This document shows positions 52,934 through 61,808 of a stretch of DNA of 64,000 nucleotides, piece after piece; the first letter of the stretch is position 1, and every line of letters begins with the position of its first letter. A program made the translations under genes and the position numbers. The notes under the pieces are model-generated. The model ran no database searches and had not been told where the DNA came from. It saw only the letters and a program-made list of their open reading frames with translations. This stretch comes from Labedella gwakjiensis (GTDB lineage: Bacteria; Actinomycetota; Actinomycetes; Actinomycetales; Microbacteriaceae): NCBI RefSeq assembly GCF_003014675.1, contig NZ_PYAU01000001.1:1798001-1862000 (forward strand). Reading direction: 5' to 3'.

Positions 52934-54043
52934 GTGAGAGCGATCGCGGACCCATCGCGCGTCCTCGGGCTCGACGTCGCCCGCGGACTCGCCGTGCTGG
53001 GCATGTTCGGCGCCCACTTGGGGGCTCCCGACGATCTCGTGCTCGCGGATCCGTCGACGTGGGGCGCGATCGTGCACGGCCGCTCGTCGATCCTGTTCGC
53101 CGTGCTCGCGGGCATCTCGGTCTCGCTCCTCTCCGGGGGGCGGACGCGCTACGCGGATCGCGAGGACGCCGACGACATGCGGGCCCGTGCGCGGGTGCGG
53201 ATCACCGTTCGCGCGCTGCTCATCTTCCTCATCGGCGTGGGGCTGACCGCGCTCGGCACGAACATCATCGTGATCCTCGAGTACTACGCCGTCATGTTCC
53301 TCCTCGCCGTTCCCATGCTCGGGCTGCGGGCGCGCACCCTCTTCGTCCTCGCCGGGGTGTGGGCGATCGTGGCGCCGCCGATCGTGCTGCTCCTCGCGAC
53401 CGTGGCCGGCGCGTACGGGGTGGCGGACGACAACCTGCTCGTCGAACTGTTCGTCACGGGTGGCTATCCCGTGATCGCGTGGATGTCGTTCCTCTGGTTC
53501 GGGATGGGACTCGGCCGGCTCGACCTCGGCTCCCGCGCGGTCGCCGTGCGCCTCGCCCTCGTGGGACTGGCGCTCGCCGTGGCCGGCTACGGGTTCGGCA
53601 TCGCGACGACCGACCCGGACGCCGCCGACCTGACCTTCTCCTATCCCGGCGTGCCCGGGGCGATCGCCGAACCCGACTGGTCGCTCCTCCTCGGCATGGA
53701 GGCGCACTCCGGGACGACGTTCGAGATCGTGGGGTCGTCGGGTATCGCCGCGCTCGTGATCGGTGTGTGCCTGCTGATCGCCCGCCGAGCCCGCCCCGTG
53801 CTCTTCCCCGTGGAGTCGATCGGGGCGACGGCGCTCAGCACCTACTCGATCCACGTGGTCGCCTATGCGCTGCTGTTCCCGGAGGAGCCGAGCGGCTGCG
53901 CCTGGGGCTGGTTCGCCCTCACGGCGCTCGTACTCTGTCCGCTGTGGCGGCTCACGCTCGGCCGTGGCCCGATCGAGCGCATCGTGAACGTCATCTCGAC
54001 GCGGGCGGCATTCGGGCCGCCGCGCGAGAGCATTCCGCGCTGA
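52934..54043 (+). CDS. DUF1624/DUF418-like membrane protein, acyltransferase-type
   Basis: The 369-residue integral membrane protein starts with LGLDVARGLAVLGMFGAHLG and has HGRSSILFAVLAGISVSLL (about 49-67), which are typical of heparan-alpha-glucosaminide N-acetyltransferase-like (DUF1624) and DUF418 proteins. About ten membrane segments follow. It may transfer acyl groups to cell-surface sugars (inference). TAGGGT at 52922-52927 is 6 bases before GTG 52934, a leaderless start. Confidence 0.75.
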   Translation: MRAIADPSRVLGLDVARGLAVLGMFGAHLGAPDDLVLADPSTWGAIVHGRSSILFAVLAGISVSLLSGGRTRYADREDADDMRARARVRITVRALLIFLIGVGLTALGTNIIVILEYYAVMFLLAVPMLGLRARTLFVLAGVWAIVAPPIVLLLATVAGAYGVADDNLLVELFVTGGYPVIAWMSFLWFGMGLGRLDLGSRAVAVRLALVGLALAVAGYGFGIATTDPDAADLTFSYPGVPGAIAEPDWSLLLGMEAHSGTTFEIVGSSGIAALVIGVCLLIARRARPVLFPVESIGATALSTYSIHVVAYALLFPEEPSGCAWGWFALTALVLCPLWRLTLGRGPIERIVNVISTRAAFGPPRESIPR

Positions 54044-54059
54044 GCTGACGCCGAAACGC

Positions 54060-54092
54060 CGATCGGCCGGAGGCGATGCCCCCGGCCGATCG
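54060..54092. terminator. hairpin between convergent genes, probable bidirectional terminator
   Basis: CGATCGGCCGG at 54060-54070 and CCGGCCGATCG at 54082-54092 form an 11-base perfect stem with an 11-base loop. It lies between the stop of the DUF1624-like gene and the CopC stop; there is no long T run. Confidence 0.7.
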
Positions 54093-54113
54093 ATGTGCGC
54101 CGCGCGGGTGCGG

Positions 54114-54806
54114 CTACAGGCTGTCGTCGTCTCGTCGCGCTCCGTCGTCACCCGCGTCAGGGCCGTTGCGGCGTCGCGTGACGACGAACAGCACGCCGGC
54201 CACGATGACGATCACGGCGAGGATGATCCCGGCGATGATCGCGAGGTGTCCTCCGGAGAGGCCGGCCTCGGTCGGCTCGCTCGATGCGGAGGGTGATGGG
54301 GCGGACGTGACCGAGTCGGTGGGTGTCGTCACGGCGGGCTCCGACGCGGAGGGCGACGGGCTCGCCGACGGGCTCGCCGGTGTCGTGACGGTGAAGGGGA
54401 TGGTGCCGCTGATGGGGTGTCCGTCGGACGAGACCACGCGCCAGTCGACCGTGTACGCGCCGCCCGGCATGTCGCTCTGCAGTGGCACCGTCACGGTGGG
54501 GCCCGAGACGGCGGGGGTGTCGGCGACCCATTCGGCCCCGTCGGCGTCGGTCACGGTGACCTCGACGCCCACCTCGAGGATGTTGTCCGAGTAGGTGAGG
54601 ACGATCTCGCTCGGCGCGGGGTCGAGGGCGGCGTCCGCCGCGGGGGTGCTCGAGACGAGCTCGTCGTGGGCGGAGGCCGGCGCGATCGCGGTGGTCGCGG
54701 CGAGCAGGATGCCGAGGGCCGTGGCGGTGGCGAGCAGCGTCCGGGGTCGTCGGACCCGGCCCGGCCGGGTCGAGGGGGTGGAGTCGAGCAGGGATGAGCG
54801 AGGCAT
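54114..54806 (-). CDS. CopC domain protein with C-terminal membrane anchor
   Basis: The 230-residue protein has a signal peptide ending at about residue 46 (APASAHD), so that the mature protein would begin with a His, the CopC copper(II) ligand. The CopC domain (about 47-140) includes the second ligand region SSDGHPISG. A Ser/Pro/Thr linker and a C-terminal helix (LAIIAGIILAVIVIVAGVLFVV) with a short basic tail follow, as in actinobacterial YcnJ/CopC proteins. It binds copper outside the membrane. GAAAGA lies upstream of ATG 54806. Confidence 0.87.
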   Translation of the reverse strand: MPRSSLLDSTPSTRPGRVRRPRTLLATATALGILLAATTAIAPASAHDELVSSTPAADAALDPAPSEIVLTYSDNILEVGVEVTVTDADGAEWVADTPAVSGPTVTVPLQSDMPGGAYTVDWRVVSSDGHPISGTIPFTVTTPASPSASPSPSASEPAVTTPTDSVTSAPSPSASSEPTEAGLSGGHLAIIAGIILAVIVIVAGVLFVVTRRRNGPDAGDDGARRDDDSL

Positions 54807-54892
54807 GGTGAAGTCTTTCGGAGGGGTCGCCGTGCGGCGTCGAGAAGGGGGACGCGGAGTGCCGCGGCCGCGCCCTCGTCGAGGGGGCGTGG

Positions 54893-55507
54893 TCAGGCGG
54901 CGGCGCGGAGCGGTGGGCCGCGGCGGGGCAGGGCGCCGAGGTGGACGAGTCTCACGCGACGCGATACGACGCGGGTGGCTCCGACGATGGAGACCGTGCA
55001 CGGGGCGGCGATCGGTCGCACCCGGATGGCGCCGAGCAGGCGCGTGATCGCGATTCGTCCGACGGTCCGGAGGTGGGCGATGGTCCTCTCGCCGCGACGA
55101 AGCGCGATCACCGTGAGGGCAGCGGCGAGGCCGTGGGCGATCCACATGGTGATTCCGTCGCCGTGGGGGTGGAGCGGTGACGCGGTGCCGAGGAGCACGA
55201 CGCTGTCCGCCATGCCGTGGGCGTGCGCGCCGGAACCTCCGACGGCGACGCCGGTGGATGCCCCCAGGACGAAGAGCACATGGAAGAGCAGTTGGCTCGC
55301 CCCCACGGAGAGGACGAGTCCCAGGGTGCTGAAGCGGAGGCGCCCGAGGAACGTACACACGGCGATCGAGAGAACGAGCGGCACGGCGATGCCCGCGACG
55401 GCCGGAACGGTGCCGCCGCCGGCGACGTGCGAGAGGAGCGCGACGAAGGTCGAGACCGCGGCCGCGAGGGCGCCGCGCGCCACCAGCCGTATCCGAGCAG
55501 ACGCCAT
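54893..55507 (-). CDS. membrane protein with His-rich loops, probable copper partner
   Basis: The 204-residue protein has about five membrane segments and two loops rich in His (GAHAHGMADS near 94-103 and PLHPHGDG near 111-118), suited to metal contact. Its C-terminus is Arg-rich and cytoplasmic. No named family is recognised. It precedes the CopC gene by 86 bases on the same strand and may be its membrane partner (inference). GATAAT on the minus strand is 6 bases before ATG 55507, a leaderless start. Confidence 0.65.
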   Translation of the reverse strand: MASARIRLVARGALAAAVSTFVALLSHVAGGGTVPAVAGIAVPLVLSIAVCTFLGRLRFSTLGLVLSVGASQLLFHVLFVLGASTGVAVGGSGAHAHGMADSVVLLGTASPLHPHGDGITMWIAHGLAAALTVIALRRGERTIAHLRTVGRIAITRLLGAIRVRPIAAPCTVSIVGATRVVSRRVRLVHLGALPRRGPPLRAAA

Positions 55508-55642
55508 TGCCCCATTATCCGCCAGGCACCTCCGCGCCTCCTGGTCGGGCGGTCAGCAAGCACTCTTGAAGCGCTCAGTCAACATGCGGTTCCGGTGAGG
55601 GGCGTGCGGATAATCTGGGAACTCCCGAGCCGAGAGTGAACC
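55508..55642. promoter_or_regulatory. divergent promoter region, membrane protein and acyl-CoA ligase
   Basis: The minus-strand GATAAT (55514-55519) belongs to the membrane protein. GATAAT at 55609-55614 on the plus strand is a good -10 for the ligase, leaving about 25 bases of leader before GTG 55643. Between them TCTTGAAGCGCTCAGTCAACA carries an AGCGCT palindrome. Confidence 0.5.
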
Positions 55643-57358
55643 GTGACCCACATCGACGACAGGCCGTGGCTGAGCGCTTACGCAGACGGCGTCCCCTCCG
55701 ACATCTCCGAGCCCACCGAGACCCTCGTCGACATGCTCGACGCCGCGGTCGCCCGTCATCGCCGGGGAGTGGCGACGGAGTTCTTCGGAGCGCAGACCAC
55801 GTACGGCGAGCTCGCCGAGCAGGTGTCGCGGGTGGCCGAGGGTCTCCGGAAGCTCGGCGTGAAGGAGGGCGACCGGGTCGCCCTCGTCCTGCCGAACTGT
55901 CCGCAGCACGTCGTCGCGTTCTACGCCGTGCTGCGCCTGGGTGCGATCGTGGTGGAGCACAATCCGCTCTACACCGATCGCGAACTCCGCCACCAGTTCG
56001 AGGACCACGGCGCGCGCGTCGCGATCGTGTGGGACTCGGTCTACGACACCGTCGCGGCCTTCCCGGCGGACATCGGCGTGGAGCACGTGATCGCGGTGGA
56101 CATGACGGAGGCGCTGCCGTTCGCGAAGCGCGCCGCGCTCCGGCTGCCGATCCCGAAGGCGCGTGAGTTGCGTGCGGCCATGACGAAGAAGCCGTCGCGT
56201 CGACGCTTCCTCGCGTGGTCCTCCCTCGTGGAGTCGCGTCGGCTGAGTCGGCGTCACGTGCGTCCCACGCTCGACTCGGTGGCCGCCCTCCAATACACGA
56301 GCGGCACGACGGGCACGCCCAAGGGCGTGATCCTGAGCCACCGCAACCTGCGCGCGAACGGGATGCAGTGCCGCGCGTGGGTGCCGGGGCTCCGTGAGGG
56401 GAACGAGACGTTCTACGCGGTGCTTCCGATGTTCCACGCCTACGGCCTCACGGTGTGCCTCATCACGGCGATGAGCATCGGCGCGAAGGTCGTGCTCTTC
56501 CCGCGCTTCGACGTGGGGCTCGTGACGGATGCGTCGAAGACGTCCCCGCCCACGTTCCTGCCGGCCGTGCCGCCGATCTACGACGCTCTCACCCGTTCGG
56601 CTGCCGGCCGATCGAAGCTCGACCTCTCCCACGTGCGGTTCTCGATCTCGGGAGCGATGAGCCTGCCGGTCGCGACGGTGCAGCGCTGGGAGGAGGCCAC
56701 GGGTGGGCTGCTCGTGGAGGGTTACGGCATGACGGAGTCGTCCCCCGTCTCGCTCGGCAACCCGATGGGGCACTCCCGTCGACCGGGTGCCGTCGGCGTC
56801 CCGTTCCCGAGCACCTTCATCCGCGTGGTGGACCCGAACGATCCGACCGTCGAGCGTGAGCCGGGCGAGCCCGGGGAGCTGCTCGTGAAGGGGCCGCAGG
56901 TCTTCCAGGGCTACTGGCACCGTCCGGACGCGACGGCCGAGTCGCTCCTCGCGGACGGGTGGCTGCGCACGGGCGACATCGTGACGGTGTCGGCTGATGG
57001 TTTCGTGACGGTCGTCGACCGGGTGAAGGAGCTCATCATCACGGGTGGCTTCAACGTGTCGCCGTCGGAGGTGGAGGAGGTCTTCCTCTCTCACCCCGAC
57101 ATCGCCGAGGTCGCCGTGGTGGGGCTGGCGAAGGATTCGGGTGGCGAGGACGTGGCCGCAGCCGTCGTGCTGAACGCCGGGGCCGTGTTCGACCCCGACG
57201 CGCTGAAGGACTTCGGTCGCTCGCGTCTGGCCCGCTACAAGGTGCCGCGCCGTTTCGTCGAGGCCGACTCGCTGCCGCGTTCCCTCGTGGGCAAGGTGCT
57301 GCGGAAGCGCGTGCGCGAGGAGCTCTTCACGGCGCGGAAGCCGCAGCCCCGCGACTGA
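55643..57358 (+). CDS. long-chain fatty acid--CoA ligase-like AMP-binding enzyme
   Basis: The 571-residue protein has the adenylation motif YTSGTTGTPKG (about 218-228), the motif VEGYGMTESSPV (about 360-371), GWLRTGDI (about 438-445) and the hinge RVKELIITGGFNVSP (about 455-469), ending with a C-terminal domain carrying a Lys at VGKVLRK, the catalytic lysine of adenylation enzymes. It activates fatty acids as acyl-AMP then acyl-CoA. The start is a GTG at 55643. It is monocistronic; a 20-bp tandem repeat follows its stop. Confidence 0.9.
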   Translation: MTHIDDRPWLSAYADGVPSDISEPTETLVDMLDAAVARHRRGVATEFFGAQTTYGELAEQVSRVAEGLRKLGVKEGDRVALVLPNCPQHVVAFYAVLRLGAIVVEHNPLYTDRELRHQFEDHGARVAIVWDSVYDTVAAFPADIGVEHVIAVDMTEALPFAKRAALRLPIPKARELRAAMTKKPSRRRFLAWSSLVESRRLSRRHVRPTLDSVAALQYTSGTTGTPKGVILSHRNLRANGMQCRAWVPGLREGNETFYAVLPMFHAYGLTVCLITAMSIGAKVVLFPRFDVGLVTDASKTSPPTFLPAVPPIYDALTRSAAGRSKLDLSHVRFSISGAMSLPVATVQRWEEATGGLLVEGYGMTESSPVSLGNPMGHSRRPGAVGVPFPSTFIRVVDPNDPTVEREPGEPGELLVKGPQVFQGYWHRPDATAESLLADGWLRTGDIVTVSADGFVTVVDRVKELIITGGFNVSPSEVEEVFLSHPDIAEVAVVGLAKDSGGEDVAAAVVLNAGAVFDPDALKDFGRSRLARYKVPRRFVEADSLPRSLVGKVLRKRVREELFTARKPQPRD

Positions 57359-57360
57359 AC

Positions 57361-57440
57361 ATGACCGGCCCTCCGCGAACACGACCGGCCGCCCGCGAGC
57401 ATGACGTGCCCTCTGCGAACACGACCGGCCCGCTGGCACG
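57361..57440. repeat. 20-bp tandem repeat, four copies
   Basis: Four consecutive 20-base units start at 57361, 57381, 57401 and 57421. The unit consensus is AYGACCGGCCCYCCGCGAAC; copies 1-3 differ at few positions and copy 4 only keeps its first half. It lies between the ligase stop and the convergent RecQ stop, so it is probably untranslated DNA. Confidence 0.85.
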
Positions 57441-57444
57441 CGAC

Positions 57445-59595
57445 TCAGCCGACGAGGCCGAGCGTGAGCGGCAGGACGGCGGAGGCGCCGGCCCGACGGA
57501 GGATGCGGCCGGCGACGGTGAGCGTCCAGCGGGAGTCGGCGCGGTCGTCGACGAGCAGCACGGGGCGGCCGCCGAGCTGAGTGAGGTCTTCCGCGAGTTG
57601 GGGCCCCACGGCGAAGCGATCCCAGACCCCCGCGAGCCTGTAGGCGCTGTTACCGCCCGGGCCGCCGGTGGGGCCGCCGCCGGCGAACTCGAGCGAGCCG
57701 AGGTATGGGAGTTTGCCGATCGAGGCGATACCGGTGGCGAGTGACTCCACGAGGAGGGGCCGTGAGCGGGAGGGGATGCTCACGACGGCTGCTGGACGCT
57801 CCTGCCAGCCCCAGTCCGCGAGCACGCGGACGCACGCGTCGAGGACGTTGGGGGCGATCGGCGCGTCGGGGGCGCCCTCCGCGAAGATCGTGCGGAGCAC
57901 TCCGCCCCAGCCGAGGTCGGTGAGGCGAGCGAGGGCTCGCCCTTCCTCAACTCGCTCGTCGGGGGAGAGCCGCCCCTTCACCGGGGCGCCGAGGCGCTCG
58001 GCTCCCGTGGGCCACTGGGACCGCGGCTCGATGGGGACGCCGACGCGGTCGAGCGACGCGCTCGCCGAGGAGGTTGCCTCCTCCGTGACGGCGGCCGGGT
58101 ACCACGCGCTCGTGCACGTGTCGCACCGCCCACACGGCGCGGCCGACGGGTCGTCGAGGTCGCGCTGGAGTGTCTCCATGCGGCACGCGCCCGTGCGCTC
58201 GTAGTCGAGCATCGACTGCTGCTCGGCCTTCCGGGCGAGCGCGATGCGTTCGTAGCGTTCGCGGTCGTAGACCCACGGCTGGCCGGTGGCGACCCACCCG
58301 CCGGAGACGCGGCGGACGGCGCCGTCCACATCGAGGACCTTGAGGAGGAGTTCGAGCGGCGAGCGGCGGATGTCCACGCGGGATTCGAGCGCGGGGGTCG
58401 AGAGCGGCTTGGCGTCGCTCGCGTCTCGCAGGGCGTCGAGCACGGCGGTGGCGCGCGCCTCGTCGGGCATGGACGCCGTGGCGAAGTAGCTCCAGATGTC
58501 CTCGTCCTCCTCGCCCGGGAGAAGCAGGACGTCGGCGTCGATGGATCCGCGGCCCGCGCGGCCGACCTGCTGGTAGTAGGCGACGGGGGATGAGGGAGCG
58601 CCGAGGTGCACGACGAAGCCGAGGTCGGGCTTGTCGAAGCCCATGCCGAGTGCGCTCGTGGCGACGAGGGCCTTGAGCTCGTTGCGCTTGAGCATGCCCT
58701 CCGACTCCTCGCGCTCATCCGGGTCGGTGCGGCCCGTGTAGGCGCGCACCTCGTGGCCGGCCTGGCGGAGGAGGCGGGCGGCGTCCTCGGCCGCCGAGAC
58801 GGTGAGCGTGTAGACGATGCCGCTGCCCCGCAGCTCGCCGATGTGGCTGAGCAGCCACGCGAGTCGCTGGCGCGACGTGCCCAGCTGGAGCACCCCGAGG
58901 CGCAGAGACTCGCGTGCGAGCGAACCACGGATGGTGAGCACGCCCGATTCCGCGGAGTCGTCCGAGCCGCCGCCCAACTGCTCCACCACGTCGGTGACCA
59001 CGCGCGCATTGGCCGTGGCCGTGGTGGCGAGGATGGGGATGCCGGCGGGCAGCGTGGTGATCAGTTCGGCGAGACGCCGGTAGTCGGGCCGGAAGTCGTG
59101 CCCCCAGTCGGAGATGCAGTGGGCCTCGTCCACCACGAGGAGCCCCGTACGGCGGACGAGATCCGGGAGCTGTTCGTCGCGGAACCGCGGATTGTTGAGC
59201 CGTTCGGGGGACACGAGGAGCACGTCGACCTCGTCGGCGGCGAGCCGGGCGCGCACGTCGTCCCACTCGTGGAGGTTGGCGGAGTTGATGGCCACAGCGC
59301 GGACGCCGGCGCGTTCGGCCGCCGCCACCTGGTCGCGCATGAGGGCGAGCAGGGGCGACACGAGCAGCGTGGGCCCGGCGCCACGACGGCGAAGGAGCAG
59401 GCTCGCGATGAAGTAGACCGCGGACTTGCCCCACCCGGTGCGCTGCACGACGAGCGCACGCCGGTGGTCGTCGACGAGGGCGAGGATGGCCTCGAGCTGC
59501 CCGTCGTGGAAGTGCGCGTCGTCGCGACCGGTGAGGGCGCGCAGGGCGTCGAGCGCCTCCGAGCGGGAGTCGAGGGAGGTCGTGGTCGAGGTCAT
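57445..59595 (-). CDS. recQ: RecQ family ATP-dependent DNA helicase with phosphoribosyltransferase-like tail
   Basis: The 716-residue helicase has Walker A TGWGKSA (53-59), DEAH box VDEAHCISDWGHDFRP (155-170), SAT-like TATANA, and motif VI QQVGRAGRG (about 345-353). A zinc-type cysteine set CRMETL...CGRCDTC lies near 470-495. It has no HRDC domain; instead residues about 560-716 end in VLLVDDRADSRWT (679-691), which matches the PRPP-binding loop of type I phosphoribosyltransferases. Such fused helicases are known in actinobacteria; the role of the tail is unclear. It stands alone on the minus strand. Confidence 0.9.
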   Translation of the reverse strand: MTSTTTSLDSRSEALDALRALTGRDDAHFHDGQLEAILALVDDHRRALVVQRTGWGKSAVYFIASLLLRRRGAGPTLLVSPLLALMRDQVAAAERAGVRAVAINSANLHEWDDVRARLAADEVDVLLVSPERLNNPRFRDEQLPDLVRRTGLLVVDEAHCISDWGHDFRPDYRRLAELITTLPAGIPILATTATANARVVTDVVEQLGGGSDDSAESGVLTIRGSLARESLRLGVLQLGTSRQRLAWLLSHIGELRGSGIVYTLTVSAAEDAARLLRQAGHEVRAYTGRTDPDEREESEGMLKRNELKALVATSALGMGFDKPDLGFVVHLGAPSSPVAYYQQVGRAGRGSIDADVLLLPGEEDEDIWSYFATASMPDEARATAVLDALRDASDAKPLSTPALESRVDIRRSPLELLLKVLDVDGAVRRVSGGWVATGQPWVYDRERYERIALARKAEQQSMLDYERTGACRMETLQRDLDDPSAAPCGRCDTCTSAWYPAAVTEEATSSASASLDRVGVPIEPRSQWPTGAERLGAPVKGRLSPDERVEEGRALARLTDLGWGGVLRTIFAEGAPDAPIAPNVLDACVRVLADWGWQERPAAVVSIPSRSRPLLVESLATGIASIGKLPYLGSLEFAGGGPTGGPGGNSAYRLAGVWDRFAVGPQLAEDLTQLGGRPVLLVDDRADSRWTLTVAGRILRRAGASAVLPLTLGLVG

Positions 59596-59688
59596 GCGTC
59601 CATCCTCGCAGCCGCCCCCGACGCCGCCGCCCGCCGCGACCGTCCCCGTGTGTTCCTCGACCTCCAGCCGCCTGTGGACGACGGGTCG

Positions 59689-60948
59689 TCAGCGCGCCGC
59701 TGCGTGCGTCCCCGCGGCGGACAGGGGCACGAGGCGCGCGAGCTGCGTCACGTGCCCGGGCTCCAGCTCGGCCACGGTCGTGACGCCGAGGAGGCGCATC
59801 GTCCGCTCGATCTCACCCTGGAGGATCGCGATCGTGCGGTCGACGCCCTCGCGGCCGCCGGACATGAGCCCGTAGAGGTACGCGCGCCCGATGAGCGTGA
59901 AGCGGGCGCCCAGCGCGAGCGAGGCCACGATGTCCGCCCCGTTCATGATGCCCGTGTCGATGTGGACCTCGGTGTCCTTCCCCACCTCGGCGACGACTTT
60001 CGGGAGCAGGTGGAACGGGATGGGTGCACGGTCGAGCTGACGCCCTCCGTGGTTCGAGAGCACGATCCCGTCGACACCCATGTCGGCGAGCCGCTTCGCG
60101 TCGGCGAGGTTCTGCACGCCCTTCACGACGAGCTTCCCCGGCCACTGCTGCTTGATCCACGCGAGGTCGTCGAAGTTGACCGTGGGGTCGAACATCGTGT
60201 CGAGCAACTCGGCGACGGTTCCCGACCAGCGGTCGAGAGTGGCGAACGACAGCGCCTCCGTCGTGAGGAAGTCGATCCACCACGCCGGCCGCGGCAGCGC
60301 GTTGATCACGGTGGCGGGGGTGAGCTGCGGTGGGATCGAGAAGCCGTTCCGCTTGTCGCGCAGGCGCGCACCGGCCACGGGCACGTCGACCGTCACGAGG
60401 AGCGTGTCGAAGCCCGCCTTCGCGGCCCGATCGACGAGGGCCATGGAGCGGTCGCGGTCCTTCCACATGTAGAGCTGGAACCAGTTCCGCCCGTGGGGGT
60501 TGGTCGCCTTGACGTCCTCGATCGACGTCGTGCCCATCGTGGAGAGGGAGAAGGGGATGCCCGCGGCGCCGGCGGCCGCGGCCCCGGCGCGCTCGCCCTC
60601 CGTCTGCATCATGCGCGTGAATCCGGTGGGCGCGATGCCGAAGGGGAGCGCGGAGCGTCCGCCCAGCACCTCGACGCTCGTGTCGACACGCGACACGTCG
60701 CGCAGGATCGACGGGTGGAACTCGATGTCGCTGAACGCCTGACGCGCGCGGGCCAGGCTGATCTCGCCCTCCGCCGCGCCCTCGGTGTAGTCGAACGCGG
60801 CCTTCGGTGTGCGTCGCTTCGCGATGCGACGCAGGTCCTCGATCGTGAGGGCCGCGTCGAGGCGACGCTTCTTCGCGTCGAGTTCGGGCTTCTTGAACTG
60901 CATGAGCGGCGCGAAGTCGTGCCAGGTGGGGATGCGTCTGGTGGTCAT
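59689..60948 (-). CDS. lldD: FMN-dependent alpha-hydroxy acid dehydrogenase, probable L-lactate dehydrogenase
   Basis: The 419-residue flavoenzyme has the alpha-hydroxy-acid oxidase fold with active-site Lys276 (VVKGVQ), His300 and Arg303 (SNHGGRQLD), and the FMN-binding region [13 protein letters not shown] (107-119). Residue Tyr54-type FDYTEGAAE at the N-terminus is also typical. It oxidises L-lactate to pyruvate, coupled to the respiratory chain. Its ATG overlaps the regulator stop by 4 bases, so it is in an operon with the FadR-type gene. Confidence 0.9.
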   Translation of the reverse strand: MTTRRIPTWHDFAPLMQFKKPELDAKKRRLDAALTIEDLRRIAKRRTPKAAFDYTEGAAEGEISLARARQAFSDIEFHPSILRDVSRVDTSVEVLGGRSALPFGIAPTGFTRMMQTEGERAGAAAAGAAGIPFSLSTMGTTSIEDVKATNPHGRNWFQLYMWKDRDRSMALVDRAAKAGFDTLLVTVDVPVAGARLRDKRNGFSIPPQLTPATVINALPRPAWWIDFLTTEALSFATLDRWSGTVAELLDTMFDPTVNFDDLAWIKQQWPGKLVVKGVQNLADAKRLADMGVDGIVLSNHGGRQLDRAPIPFHLLPKVVAEVGKDTEVHIDTGIMNGADIVASLALGARFTLIGRAYLYGLMSGGREGVDRTIAILQGEIERTMRLLGVTTVAELEPGHVTQLARLVPLSAAGTHAAAR

Positions 60949-61694
60949 GCGATCGGTCCTTCCGATGGTGCGGGGAGAGGGGGCGCCGCTGTGGGACCGG
61001 CGAGCCCGGTCTCGGCGTAGTAGCCCGTGATGTGGTCGTGCACGACGCCGCGAGCCGAGGCGGGGTCGCCGGATCGGATCGCGTCGAGGATGGCGCGGTG
61101 TTCGGCGGCGAGCCGCGCGGCCGTGTCGGGCCACGATGGCAGCGCGGCGGCTCCGGCCACGACGTAGCCCTCGATCGCGTCACGCAGCCCGGCCATCGTC
61201 GCGACGATCACCTGGTTGCCCGCCGCCTCGGCGAGGCTCACGTGGAAGCGGGCATCGAGCGCGAGGAACTCGGCCGGGGTGAGCGACGCGTCGTCCATCG
61301 CGTCGAGGAGCTGTTCCGCCGCTCCGAGGTCGACGCCTGCCCGGCCGGCGAGGGTCTCGGCGACCGCGGTCTCGAGGACGAGTCGTGTGTCGACGATGTC
61401 GGACACGTCGAAGCCGGAGGCCGCGACCTGGAGGCGCAGCAGCGCCGACATGCCTCCGCGGGGAGTGGAGACGATGATCGCGCCGGAAGAGGGCCCCGAT
61501 CCCGTCGCGGTGCGGACGAGACCCAGCACCTCCAGCACCCGCAGCGCCTCACGCACGCTCGACCGGCCGACGCCGAGGTCGGCGGCGAGGGCGCGCTCGC
61601 CGGGGAGGTGGTCACCCGGAGCGAGGGCGCCCGACAGGAGATCCGCTTCGACCGAGCGCAGGACGAGCTGCCAGGCGCGGGCGTCGTCGCTCAT
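60945..61694 (-). CDS. FadR/GntR family regulator, LldR-like
   Basis: The 249-residue protein has a GntR winged helix (about 8-75, [29 protein letters not shown] in part) and an FCD domain (about 95-225) with the Asp and His residues that hold the metal/effector site ([14 protein letters not shown]). It heads the lldD operon, and two palindromes with TGGTC-n-GACCA cores upstream match the consensus of FadR/LldR operators. Lactate as effector is inferred. Confidence 0.9.
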   Translation of the reverse strand: MSDDARAWQLVLRSVEADLLSGALAPGDHLPGERALAADLGVGRSSVREALRVLEVLGLVRTATGSGPSSGAIIVSTPRGGMSALLRLQVAASGFDVSDIVDTRLVLETAVAETLAGRAGVDLGAAEQLLDAMDDASLTPAEFLALDARFHVSLAEAAGNQVIVATMAGLRDAIEGYVVAGAAALPSWPDTAARLAAEHRAILDAIRSGDPASARGVVHDHITGYYAETGLAGPTAAPPLPAPSEGPIA

Positions 61695-61730
61695 GCGTCC
61701 TCCGTCGGCTGTCGCTGTGGGCATGGTGCT

Positions 61731-61758
61731 GTGGTCCGACCACTGTGGTCTGACCACA
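61731..61758. promoter_or_regulatory. tandem operators upstream of the lldR-lldD operon
   Basis: Two adjacent perfect palindromes, GTGGTC-C-GACCAC (61731-61743) and TGTGGTC-T-GACCACA (61744-61758), share the core TGGTCnGACCA and are centred 14 bases apart. They lie 37-64 bases upstream of the regulator start. Known FadR/LldR sites have the form TnGTnnnACnA, which both fit. Confidence 0.88.
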
Positions 61759-61808
61759 GCGTACCCGAGTGCTGGGATCGAGAACAGCCCCTGTTTCCGA
61801 GCGTCGCG

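Noticed and set aside
57361-57744. Plus-strand frame of 127 codons starting in the tandem repeat
   Set aside because: Most of it is antisense to RecQ and the N-terminus only translates the 20-bp repeat; no ribosome site.
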